NCBI GenBank assembly: GCA_008690995.1
Contig: VRMN01000001.1
Coordinates: forward strand, 248,001-312,000
From: Porphyridium purpureum
Taxonomy: Eukaryota > Rhodophyta > Bangiophyceae > Porphyridiales > Porphyridiaceae
Direction: 5' to 3'
DNA length: 64,000 nucleotides
Made by a program: the position numbers and the translations under genes. The first letter of the stretch is position 1. Each line of letters opens with the position of its first letter. The notes under the pieces were generated by a model, which searched no databases, was not told the origin of the DNA, and saw nothing but the letters and a program-made list of their open reading frames with translations. Shown piece by piece: positions 43,001 through 51,936 of the stretch.

Positions 43001-43523
43001 CCGCAATCCGGCAAATGGCAAAGTTAGCGGCCCCTGAGTACCCATCGCTCAGTTCAAACTTGACATTGGAAACTTCTCCGGCTGTTTCCAATACTGACCC
43101 GTCTGCCAGGGTCACATGATCTCTCTTCCACGACGCCTTCTGCTTCAGGCCGTCGGATTTCTGCACAAAGTCCACGCTCATGAAGTTGTCCGTCGCGCCA
43201 CTGTCAATCAAAAACGTGGCCTCTCCGTCGGACTTGTGCACTTTTCCTCGAACTCGAAGAAGCATGGCAGCTCCCATCCCTCCAAGTTCCTTGATCACGG
43301 GCTGATTTGCGCTCGAGTTTCGCCCACAAGGTGTCGGACAGCCAGACCTTGGCTTACCAAGGCCACCACAGCGGTCTTCATTGCCGCCCCTAGAGGTCTC
43401 GTAACGTCTGCGAGCCTCCTTTCCCTCTGACTGTCCGAGGAACCTCTCTACTCGAGCTCCTAGTTTTTTGACTCCAGCGAGTCTCCCTCCAGCTGCTGGA
43501 TAGTCTTCCTTGCCTCGGGACAC
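40071..43523 (-). CDS. pol: Gypsy pol polyprotein
   Basis: One open frame of 1150 codons with the parts of a Ty3/gypsy pol in order: aspartic protease, reverse transcriptase, RNase H, zinc-binding integrase N-terminus, integrase core and C-terminal region with an acidic tail. It has no ATG at its head and overlaps the end of gag by 64 nt in the -1 frame, so it is expected to be made as a Gag-Pol fusion by frameshifting. It looks whole. Plus-strand frames opposite it are shadows. Confidence 0.95.
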   Translation of the reverse strand: MSRGKEDYPAAGGRLAGVKKLGARVERFLGQSEGKEARRRYETSRGGNEDRCGGLGKPRSGCPTPCGRNSSANQPVIKELGGMGAAMLLRVRGKVHKSDGEATFLIDSGATDNFMSVDFVQKSDGLKQKASWKRDHVTLADGSVLETAGEVSNVKFELSDGYSGAANFAICRIAGQDAILGMEWLKRENPVIDWQSGMLAYGEKKAWSMTQMLVPRKELRRLLKSQEVEECYLGVLKGREEPCSVERKDADSVRKMFKDFENLFEEPRGLPESRTVEHVIRLKDEKPVRVGRVYRLSPAELKVLRETLDDFLDKGFVQPSQSPFGAPVLFVKKKDGSMRMCVDYRALNDATVKDRYPLPNMDELLDRLGAAHCFSKLDLASGYHQLRVRREDVPKTAFQTRYGQFEFRVMPFGLCNAPATFQRAMNELFADLLDKTVIVYLDDILVFTKDRQSHGEVLKEVLSRLQKAGYRLKRKKCSFFVSEVEYLGNIVGNGCVKMDPRKVEALRDWPVPKTVTELRSFLGMTNWFRRFVNGYSTVVAPLTSLLQNAKSKKQLIELGDEGKSAFKKIVGMLTEAPVLALPDPEKPFEVYTDRSEVAVGGWLAQEGRPVAFTSRKLLDRETRYSSYEGELMAVIHCLREFRPYLYGAKFVLHTDHEALKHLMTQKELNGRQARWLDFLAEFDITIDYVKGKSNVVADALSRKPELHALEYQVRCDEFGAGFQAFVGSYSSDPDFGALMGDLPTHQGFRTEAGLLYLRNRVCVPRKFRERVMQLHHDIPTAGHRGADTTYASLITRFYWPKMKRDVSRFVKTCHACQVTKSENRSFGKLKPLSIPEGPWVDISMDFVTELPRSEGSCDAIMTVVDRYSKMTLFIPTRKDLTAKRCADLFVKHVVSRFGYPKSIVSDRDPLFTSTFWQQLSKRVGMKLAMSTANHPQTDGQTERVNRVIREMLKLMATNSGWVRDLPLYEFAYNSAPSSATGFAPFKVVYGRDPWFPPSEGWTPARDGQTKDMAEHWFRLCKVHEEVRDNLIEAQGRMQKFFDRRKDAREFQVGDQVLVTAPQLRPNKSDLAAPKFLGPVPVIEKVSSHAYRVILPEGVACHDVFPIQHLKPYYGREDYMAGENDEEVPDDLPASDSEPDLLKIIEESDSE

Positions 43524-44254
43524 GTCCTGGCGATGTGCCCCGGCTTTCTACAATTCCAGCATTTGAGCTCGCTTCGAACACGCCTCTGACCCTGCACATG
43601 TCCCAGCTCCATCGGGACAGGTCCTTCCTGCGCTGCACGACCGAAAAATGGCGTCCTCACACTTGAATCACGCACGCCGCGGGTCGCATGAATGGCGTCG
43701 TCCACGACCACCGCCACCTGCGCAGCCTCCGCGAACGTACTCACTCCTCGCTTGTACACTTCCAAGCGGACCTCGGGCTTCAGACCCCTCACAAAGCGGT
43801 CCATCATTTCTGCGTCCGACAAGTCCGGAATCACAAGTGCCGCGTCCTGAAAAGCCGCCACATACGCATGGGCCGGGCCTTTCTGCGAAAGACGCGTCAA
43901 CTTGTCCCTTGCACGCCTGATCGAATCCTGCGGCGTGAACCGAGCACTCACGAGGGCAGCAAAATCATTCCACGTCGTGGGGATCTCCTGCGGGTAGCGC
44001 TCGCAGTTCAGAACCCACCAATGAAGCGCCTCTCCCTCGAAATAGTCTGATGCCAGGTCCACAGCACGCCTCTCCGCAAGCAGACGTTTCTCCAAATCGT
44101 CCGGGTGGATGCTCTCCAACAGCCGGCCCAAGATCTTCTTTCTCGCCTGGAACAACCACGTTTTCACAACCAGAAGGTCCCTCTTCCCGTCGAACCTCAT
44201 CAGACGGGCCTCCTTCGGGCCACGTGGTCCCAGCGTCTCCGAATCAATCTCCAT
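43460..44254 (-). CDS. gag: Gypsy gag protein
   Basis: A 264-residue frame starting at ATG 44254 encodes a retrotransposon-type capsid region followed by one CCHC zinc knuckle near the C-terminus, which would bind the element RNA. It lies downstream of the 5' LTR after a leader containing a CA-rich simple-repeat stretch (about 44398-44460). It looks whole. Confidence 0.92.
   Translation of the reverse strand: MEIDSETLGPRGPKEARLMRFDGKRDLLVVKTWLFQARKKILGRLLESIHPDDLEKRLLAERRAVDLASDYFEGEALHWWVLNCERYPQEIPTTWNDFAALVSARFTPQDSIRRARDKLTRLSQKGPAHAYVAAFQDAALVIPDLSDAEMMDRFVRGLKPEVRLEVYKRGVSTFAEAAQVAVVVDDAIHATRGVRDSSVRTPFFGRAAQEGPVPMELGHVQGQRRVRSELKCWNCRKPGHIARTCPEARKTIQQLEGDSLESKN
43463..43469 (-). promoter_or_regulatory. 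-1 frameshift slippery heptamer
   Basis: The canonical heptamer A_AAA_AAC lies in the gag frame directly before the gag stop codon, inside the gag-pol overlap. Retroelements of this kind commonly use such a site to make Gag-Pol. Confidence 0.8.
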
Positions 44255-44807
44255 GCTTTCTGGAAACAAGCACGCTCAACGATCACGACAACTCGAACAG
44301 CAAGCCTCCGATGCTCACTTTCTCCAACAGCTGCGCGCACCACGAACGGGGCTCGGTCGCCCTCACGACCACAAATCGACGCACGAAGCGGTCCTCTCAC
44401 GCACACACACGCACACAGCAATCTTCTCACGCACACACAACAAAGCACACAGCAATCCTCCTCTGTTGCGCTGGATGGGGAGCGGCCCGGGCCTTTGCAC
44501 TGGGGCGGGGATTATAGATGCGATCTTGTATGGAGGTGTTCGGCGCCTACCTTCGCAAAGGTGGTCGTGCGACACTAGGATGAATCCTAGTGAAGGCTGA
44601 CCGTTACGGCTCTTGCCTACTAATACGTGCTAAGGTAGAGAGCGAGTCCGCCGTCAAGGCCTAGGCCTATCGTACAGCCAAGACTGAGACCCGCTTCCAC
44701 CCGTCGCACCCTCCGGATCGACTTACTCGAACCCCCTTACCCGCAGACTCTCCCACCCAGGCAACCCCAGAGAAACTCTAAGAGAACCTTAGAGCAACCC
44801 CAGGTAA

Positions 44808-44822
44808 CCAGCGATGATACCA
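44808..44822 (-). other. Primer-binding site of the gypsy element
   Basis: On the element strand TGGTATCATCGCTGG begins two bases after the 5' LTR. Its first eight bases match the end seen in plant-type initiator-Met primer sites (TGGTATCA). The tRNA itself was not identified in the window. Confidence 0.6.
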
Positions 44823-44824
44823 AA

Positions 44825-45101
44825 TGTTACCAATGCTGTGCCTTTTTTACTCTCTTCTTCTTCTTCTTCTCTCTCCGAGCAAGACCTGACCGGCTAGTCC
44901 GGGCAGGCGCGTCGCCTTTTTATACCCTTACTTCCGCCAGGGACAGCAAGGCGCCAAGAGAAATGACAATGCAAATCATTGGCATTTCTGCGCGTGTCTA
45001 GAAGGTTCTGGAACCTCTAGAAGCTTCTAGAAACGGTTAAACGGCTTACCGGTTTCGGATTAACCGAACCGTTCTAGGTGACTGGGGTCGAACGGATAAC
45101 A
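44825..45101 (-). repeat. 5' LTR of the gypsy element
   Basis: 277 bp, almost identical to the 3' LTR, with the same TATA box and GAA/TTC array. It is followed on its outer side by the CGTAC target duplication. Confidence 0.95.
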
Positions 45102-45342
45102 CGTACACCAACCCGTCGACCAGCACCACATCCGGGAGGATTGGTGGCTTTAGACCCGGGCGTGGACAACTCTCACAAACCGGTTCAACTCGATACACAG
45201 CGAAATTTCGGCGAAGGGTCGCCCTTGATGAAGAGTCACATTTGGAACGAAGGATCGTTTCACACTTAGGAGGGGTCGCGGTTGCACCTGTGTAGAGGCT
45301 GTCTTTTCAGCCGTCTGGTGGTTTTCCCTCGAACGCATAGGG

Positions 45343-47083
45343 CTAAATACGCAGCGTCCACTTACCTACGCCTCTAGATGTGAGAATAAAGGAGGTAAGG
45401 GAAGTTGAGAATAAGGAAGAGAATATTTCCTTTAGATTCTTAGGCAGAAGAAAAAATGCCCGATCAAGACTTGGGCCAGTGGGAGCGAAACATCCCCGCA
45501 GCACGTAGTGCTGAATTTCCTTCCGCAAGTTGCAGCCCAATAGAAATGACAGACGGCACAGCAAGCACAACGGCGCGCCACAGTACGGCTCCGCAGGCTC
45601 AAGACTCTCCGCTGATTGCGCCGCCACCGGGACCAACATTCTTTGTCGAGGGAATCTCAGTGCAATCAACCACATGAAATGCAAGTTGCCTTTGGAAACA
45701 AAAATGGCTCTGGCAGACCATCCGACGAGTTATTTTGGAACGAATCTTGCAGTCACGGTGCCGGACCATTTTGGACACCGCGAACGTGGGCAATGGGACG
45801 AGGTCATACTCGCGCAGAAAAAATGCGGCGAGTTGCCTGTAGACCTCGTCCACTAAGTTGCACACACGTTCGTGTGCGCGGTAGGCGGCTCGGCGACGTG
45901 CGCAGCGCCGGCGCGCGTTCTCCACAGTTGCAATCTTGGACGTCGAATCGTCCAAGCTCTTGTAGAGTTGGAAAATGCGACCGACGTCACGGACTCCCAT
46001 GGACATCGCTCGGCTCAGGCCCGGGTCAAACAGAGTCTGGAAGGTCCGAATACATGGGTCCAGAGCAACATCGCGAACTTGCGCATTACGTCGGCCTCGG
46101 CTTTCGGTCGAATGATCGGAGAGCAATTGCTTCTGTTGCCGTCGCCGCTGCTGCTACTGCTGCTGTTGTTGTTGGTGCAGTTGCTGGTGCTGGTGCTGCT
46201 GTGGTTGCTGGTGTGGTTGTGGTTCCGGCTCTAGGCTGGAGGGTGTGCACCTATACGGAACATACAGACACAACTTGTTCGTCGATGTTCGCTGTCGGCG
46301 GTAGCCTGTATAAATGAAATGGCACGACACAACCGCACTACGCGCCGTCCGCAAGCGCATTGGTGCATACCACGGCACCAAGAGGATAACGCAGTCCGTG
46401 TGCTACTCAACCCACTGTTTGCGAATGTAAATCAACTCACATTTGTGAGCCTTTCGCGACCGAATGTCGCGCTTGAAATGCGATGCATCTCCTGCCGCCA
46501 TATTGCTGTGGCAAGCCTAAAACTCCGCAATCGCATCCACACACGCGCCATCCCAAATGCCATATCGGATAGATTTGAGCCATGTGTTGTCAGCAACGTG
46601 ATCACTGCTGTTGTTCACTTCCCGAAACCGCAGATACTGCAACCATCTCACGGCGTTTTCATTTCATCGCCGGTCTGCGTCGGCCTCCGGACTGTTCAGA
46701 AGCGCGACGCAGTGATTATACGTTCACAAAGCAGCACCAAACAGATGAAGAATAGGTTGATGTTCCACTGGGCGGACCGAATTTACCTTGATTTCCAAGT
46801 CTGCTACAGCTTCGTCCAGCTGCTGTTCAACCGCCTCCATTTCCTTATCACACGGCAGCCGTGAATGCCCTTCCGCGACTATCCGCAGCTCCAGGAGCTG
46901 CACCCCAACCGATGTTCGTGTCCAGGCTGCGGGTAAGATTGACGAGCTAGCTGGCATGCGCCGACCGGCCTCTACTTCTTTGCTCCGCACACGAAACCAT
47001 ATTGATTTTGCGCTCGAGCAGAACGCGTCGTCCGCGTACGCTCTCGATGCGGCCGCGGTTGGCGACCAGGTCAACGCTGACAT
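45343..47083 (-). pseudogene. Fanzor (eukaryotic TnpB-like nuclease) gene, decayed
   Basis: Fanzor proteins are eukaryotic relatives of TnpB/Cas12, RNA-guided DNA nucleases carried by transposons. In a single minus-strand frame from 47083 to 45599 the family parts appear in order. The N-terminal FGAAL then TYNHCVALLN corresponds to the TnpB FGAARWTYN block. NTWLKSIRYGIWDGA and DASHFKRDIRSRKAHKCELI match the N-terminal domain, and NKLCLYVPYRC its final strand. The RuvC-I block is VALDPCIRTFQTLFDP, with VGRIF after it, and CNLVDEVYRQLAAFFLREYD leads to RuvC-II. A zinc-ribbon-like tail continues in another frame to about 45343. Five stops (46724 TGA, 46664 TGA, 46517 TAG, 46403 TAG, 46154 TAG) interrupt the frame. 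A CAG/CAA-coded Gln/His tract lies at about 46143-46230. Confidence 0.8.
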
Positions 47084-47198
47084 GACCGCCGTTGCTTCGG
47101 ACTAGAATTGTTTCTCATCCTCCTACACAGCCGCTCTACTCGCTTGCCGTTGCTCCGCCGAAATGCGCTCTGGTATAGGCGCCGCTTCTCTCTGCGAC

Positions 47199-47494
47199 TG
47201 TTATCAATGCTATGCCTTTTACTCTCTCTCTGCTTCCTACCTCTTCTGACTCCGAGCAAGGCCTGACCGGCTAGTCCGGGCAGGCGCGTCGCCTTTTTAT
47301 ACCCTTACTTCCGCTAGGAACAGCAAGGCGCCAAGAGAAATGACAATGCAAACCATTGGCATTTCTGCGCGCGTCTAGAAGTTTCTGGAACCTCTAGAAG
47401 CTTCTAGAAACGGTTAAACGGTCTACCGGTTTAACGGCTTACCGGTTTCGGATTAACCGAACCGTTCTAGGTGACTGGGGTCGAACGGATAACA
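47199..47494 (-). mobile_element. Single diverged LTR of the gypsy family
   Basis: 296 bp, TG to CA ends, clearly the same family as the LTRs at 39661 and 44825 but diverged, mostly in the pyrimidine-rich part near its left end. The TATA region and GAA/TTC array are conserved. No 5-bp target duplication was found (gcgac on the left, cccga on the right), so it may have arisen by recombination between elements. It is older than the whole element. Confidence 0.9.
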
Positions 47495-48185
47495 CCCGAG
47501 CACCTGAGACAGGAGACCCGATGCTGTCCAGAACTGCTGCCAACATTTGGCACACTGTTCGATTATGCCGCTCGACTGCGCCGTTTGCTCTAGGGTTATA
47601 CACAAGGGCGTAAACTTCGCGGACGCCTAAGCGAACACAAACCTCTCGCATCAGTGAGCTCCTAGCCTGCGGGCCATTATTGCTGAATAAAATCTCAGGC
47701 GAACCGAAATGCGAAACCCACCCGTCGAAGAACGCTGACACGATGCATGCGGCAGCCTCTGCACTCAGCGAACGTACGGCACAAAACCGGGAAAAGAAAT
47801 CACAAATGACTAATATTTTCTCGCATCCGCTTTCTGATCGTGGTGTTGACGTAAGAAAATCGACCGCTACTATCTCAAAACGCCTTGATACCTGCCGCTT
47901 GCTAAGCATTGCATGGTCTTTCCTCGCGCCATGCCTGCGCGAGCAGAAACGGCATGCTGCGACAAGCTCACGCACATCACTGATCCATCCTGGCTACCAC
48001 ACACGCACATCACTGATCCTTGCAGTAGTCTTCTCGATATTCAGATGCAAACCAGAGGGCGCCGCATGGAATGCATCTAGAACACGCTCTAACAGCTTGT
48101 TTAGCACAACCCACCTCGGTGCGTGCTTTACAGTCAGTGTGTTAGAACTGGGGCCCCCTCCGCTCTTATAAAAACAGCGAGACAA
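47495..48185 (-). mobile_element. Ty3/gypsy integrase fragment of another family, broken
   Basis: The minus strand encodes an integrase zinc-binding N-terminus (HAAPSGLHLNIEKTTARI, then CRFCSRR) and a good part of the integrase core. It is cut off exactly where the single LTR begins at 47494. The sequence is distant from the whole gypsy element nearby. Nothing of gag or reverse transcriptase is attached. A few breaks are present. Confidence 0.75.
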
Positions 48186-48189
48186 ACGA

Positions 48190-48683
48190 AAGGAAGAACA
48201 CGATTTGTAACCGATAAAATTTTCTTCTTCCTTGGACCCGCTGAACGGTTACTGATTATGTTTTTCGTTTCGTGTGTGTTTTTGTTTTTATGAGAGCGGA
48301 AGAATCGGTATTTCTTACTAGGTAAAATGGTTGCTTTGTCTTCTATTTTTCCTTTTGTTTTCCCGAAACGAGGTGAACCGATAAAGTTTGTCGTTCAAAC
48401 GTCTGTTTTCCCTTCTGTTCCATTTTCTGGGTTTCTGGAACGAAATGTTACCGATAGCGCGAATCGTTTACGCGCTGAGCAAGCGTAGAAAAGAGACCAG
48501 CGCAATGTTTATTTTAATGCTGTGGACTTCAAAAGGTCCAGTGATACCTCCAATGCTATCCGTATTTGACTCAGTCGTGTGGCGAGGCTACTGAGCTGTC
48601 AAGGATAGCTGCAAGAACGGATCGGTAAGGATATTTATGCGAGTTTGCTTTCCAACCTCGATGACAGCCTCCCACACGCCGGT
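48190..48683. other. AT-rich stretch, no gene seen
   Basis: T-rich runs with only short frames. No domain or repeat partner was recognised in the window. Confidence 0.35.
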
Positions 48684-50115
48684 TCAGAGCTCGCAGACAT
48701 CGTCCGACTCCGTGTTCACGTTGTTCATCAAGTAATCCGGGGCGCTCTTCGGCAGTGTGGCAATGATGTCCGTCAGAAAAACTTGGTCGTGTTCCTTGCG
48801 GCGCACCGAACCACAGTGATCGTCGAAACTTCGTTGACTGTCGTTGATGAGTGTAGGATCGAATGCACCACCCCGGGTAGCAAGCGTTGACAGTAAGCCT
48901 GAATTCGGGAAAGGTTGACTCCAATCACTCGGCAGATCACCAAACTTCAGCGCTTTAATATGTGCGGTTAAGGTCCCTTGGCCTCTGGAGCGAACTAGAT
49001 CGATGATGTCATCGTGTGAGCCAACGCAGCCAGTGCACTTGCAAGAATGTAGCACGACTCGGCTGCGAAACTTAGACTTCAGCGTGCGAAAGTGGTCCAC
49101 GAGTCCTAGCATGCGGCGTGTGTTACTCGATCTTACTTCCTTTTTCCGTAGAACGGCGCAGGTAGTGTCCGTGTCCGGGTCATGCGAGCAGCATAGCGTG
49201 AACGAGAGAATCGCGAAGACGGCTTGTTCAAAGTCACGGAGATTGACCGACGCTGACATGAAACATGCTCGACATCCGCGATTCTCCACGTGCTTTCCTT
49301 TTTTAGCTCTTCTGCGGGTCGTATAGATCGAATCGATGCGTATACAATTGCGAAAAGCCGGAGGCCCGTGGCAGTCAGTTCAGTTGCACCAGATGATTCC
49401 ATGTCGTCAAATGCGTCTATATCTATGAACTCGAGAGAAAGCAACGTGTCGGGTCTGATTCTCTTCGGGAATGATGATGGGCTGAAGAAAAGAGTCCACA
49501 TCTGTCGTCCCATCAAACATCGAGCAATACCGCGGAGTCTGATGGTCTGCTTCAGATGATAAGGCAGATCCACGGAAGATAGCATCGTGATGGATTTGCT
49601 GTTCAAGTCTGCACACGGGTCAAAGTCGCACTTGAAGACACCACCAATTGCCTTTGTAAACTCGTTCGAAATCAAATCGTTTCCGTACCCGTGGGCTCGA
49701 AGGCAAGAAGCTGCAAATAGATGTCTTCAAATGGTGCAGTATAGCTGGGTCACCGTCCCCGTTCGAGTTGTCATCATATCGATACTCTGAATCTTGGCCA
49801 AATCGGGTGCGCGCGTCGGAACGTGTGTGAGCTCTGCGTCTCCAAGGTGCACCGTATTGTCATATGTGTTGCCGAAGAGGTGCCAATTCGAACGTCCCGC
49901 ATTCTTTTCTATCGCAGTCATTCCTTAAGCATCAAAATTTCCGCGTTCACAAAGCCCTCGCGGAATAAAATCGAGAACAGCCGTCGGGGCTTGACTGATC
50001 TTTCCAGGTTCATGACCATCAATTTTGGCTGCATATACCTCAAGACACGTCTCCACTTCGTCTGTAATCGTGAGCGAAATAACGGATAGTACCCGTCGCG
50101 AAGCCATCGTATCAA
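48684..50115 (-). pseudogene. Decayed long reading frame, unrecognised
   Basis: A minus-strand frame runs from about 50107 to 49133, interrupted only by stops near 49922 and 49724. It then shifts to a second open frame (49289-48684). The combined open sequence of over 450 codons has ordinary protein-like composition (for example DIIDLVRSRGQGTLTAHIKA and FGDLPSDW), so it probably descends from one gene. No domain was recognised. Whether it was a host gene or part of a mobile element cannot be told. Confidence 0.4.
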
Positions 50116-50153
50116 CTAGAGATCACAAATTGAACCCTAGAGTAACTCTTCTT

Positions 50154-51173
50154 TTACCGTTGCGAAGTTACCATATTCACCTTGAGACGAGATAGATCAC
50201 GCGAACTGATACTTTTCGAGTCGCTTTTCTTGGACAGCACGGTCGTCTTGCTTTGAGTGAGCTTCTGTGCTTTGCAGACGGTGGCGGACGCCTGCTCGGG
50301 AACACTTACTTCCTGTATCGAGGCTCTTTCTTCGACCGCTTGCATTCCGCTCTCTTCGCGTATCAGCGCTGCATCCGTTGTATGAGCGTTTGTTTGTTCT
50401 CCGAATGTCGGAGATTCCATCTCGAGTGTCTCGTTCTCCTGCAGAATCGATGCACGCAACACCGGATTATTCTCTGTCAGCGAGATCAAGACCGACAGTG
50501 AGAGTTGGGAAGCCTTCTCTTGTGGTTCCGGCGTCAGACATGTCGTCTCGAAACAAATCTCGATCGGCATGGGTTCGTCCTCGACTGCTCGCGTCGGTAT
50601 TTCTCGATTTCTATGCGCGTACGTTAGGGTGTCATCGTCATCAAATTATTGCACCGTTCTTTGCTCGCTATCAAAATCTGGATCCGCGACGTGTCATTCG
50701 AGGGACTGCGTTTCGACTGGTTTGTGACGAGTTCGGCTCATAATGGGTTTTCGCTCCGACTTCGACTCAGGTTTCGATTTCCGTGCCAGGTGCTTGTGTG
50801 ACTGCTTGACTGCTTTCTTGCACGCGAACTCATCGTGGGAGCTCCCCGTGTTGGCCTGGGGACACTCGTCGTTGTTTTCTTTGCATCGTACATTGTCCAG
50901 GCTTTCCGCGAAGCACATGCGGCGTATTCGCTGACCACTCGACTCCCATGTACATGTTTGAAAGTCTTGAGCTCCCGTTCCGTCACCGCCAAGAGTTGCA
51001 CTGGGACACAAGCCGTTTCCATGAAGCGCATTACATACCGAGATGGCCACGTCACCATGTAGTGTCAGTTTTATGCGTTTTCTCAGCGGGGTATCACAGT
51101 GGGAAACTTGAACCAAGTCGTGACGTGTGCGAGCGGTGCGCTTGAGTAAGTTCTTCCTTGTCATCAACACCAT
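50154..51173 (-). pseudogene. Two in-frame open stretches, unrecognised
   Basis: Minus-strand frames 51173-50694 and 50570-50154 share one phase and are separated by about 120 bp. The first is Lys/Arg/Ser rich at its end (KSKPESKSERKP). The second is Glu, Ser and Thr rich. They may be the disordered upstream part of the decayed gene that follows at 50115-48684. This is inference from order and strand only. Confidence 0.3.
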
Positions 51174-51936
51174 CGCGTCCTTGCCTCACATCGGCTGGTT
51201 CGTATCGCCCGACGGATCGCACGGTTATGTCGTGCTGCCCGGAGAACCGTATCCTCCTCGCGTCAGCGCCCGGTTGCTCGTCCGCGGCGATTCTTATGCC
51301 TTGCACTGTCCACGCGTGACTGCGATGACAGAGCACCCAAAGCCATCGTTTCGCTAAATAAACCGATCGTCGACCATACTCGCGACTACGACAACTTGAG
51401 CGCGCTAAAAACAAAAATAATTGGCGTCGGGTTTCGCTTCCTTTTTAGCGTGACTCTGTATTGCAATAATGTAATATATGTGTACAGTACGTATCATTAG
51501 AAAGTGGTGGTTTGATAGAAATAACATGGAAACGTGAGTAACTAAGCCAATGGGTAGCTCGTCTCATGTACAAATCGACCGCTTTTGCCGAAGTCGGATG
51601 AAATTAAGGTGCAACTTCGTCTCCCTGTGCGGATGCCCGGCATGTTGACGAGGGAGAGAAAGGTGGTTGTTGGATTCATCGTACTGGCATCAAGTCTCGT
51701 ATTCTCGTTTGGCTGCACGCGCCGTCTGACCGCGAGGAAATCGAGAAACTTCGCACGCAGCTGGCTTAGGCGCTGAGCTCAAATATTGTGGCCCAAAATA
51801 CAGTTGAGATAAAACGCGCGAGTATGCTCTGTACTCGATGAGAACAGAGCCAAAGCTTGCGTCGCTATGAGAAGAGGTTCGAGCTCTTCGACGTCTCATC
51901 GAGAATCTCATCGGGTTATTTCATGCACAAAGAAAG
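51174..51936. other. No gene seen
   Basis: Short frames on both strands without recognisable similarity, including an AT-rich part at about 51400-51560. Confidence 0.35.

Larger units (their letters stand above)
39661..45101 (-). mobile_element. Ty3/gypsy LTR retrotransposon, looks whole
   Basis: A 5.44-kb element transcribed on the minus strand, with LTRs at 44825-45101 (5') and 39661-39951 (3'). The perfect 5-bp target duplication is CGTAC (39656-39660 and 45102-45106). The internal order is primer-binding site, gag, pol (protease, reverse transcriptase, RNase H, integrase) and polypurine tract. The gag and pol frames are both open over their expected length, so no break was seen. The two LTRs are almost identical apart from one short length difference, which points to a recent insertion. 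Integrase-last order and the pol motifs place it in Ty3/gypsy (Metaviridae). No chromodomain was recognised at the C-terminus. Confidence 0.95.

Noticed and set aside
44050-44600. Three overlapping plus-strand frames of 155-163 codons opposite gag and leader
   Set aside because: Three frames open together reflect base composition and CA repeats, not genes.
45107-45270. Plus-strand ALDPGV string next to the Fanzor relic, like a RuvC-I block
   Set aside because: It is on the opposite strand to the relic, has no flanking TnpB motifs and is too short; chance match.
46319-46864. 181-codon plus-strand frame across the Fanzor relic
   Set aside because: The opposite strand has ordered Fanzor motifs; this frame has no recognised domain and is a shadow.
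47194-47499. Target duplication around the single gypsy LTR
   Set aside because: The flanks gcgac and cccga do not match, even allowing a one-base shift of the LTR ends.
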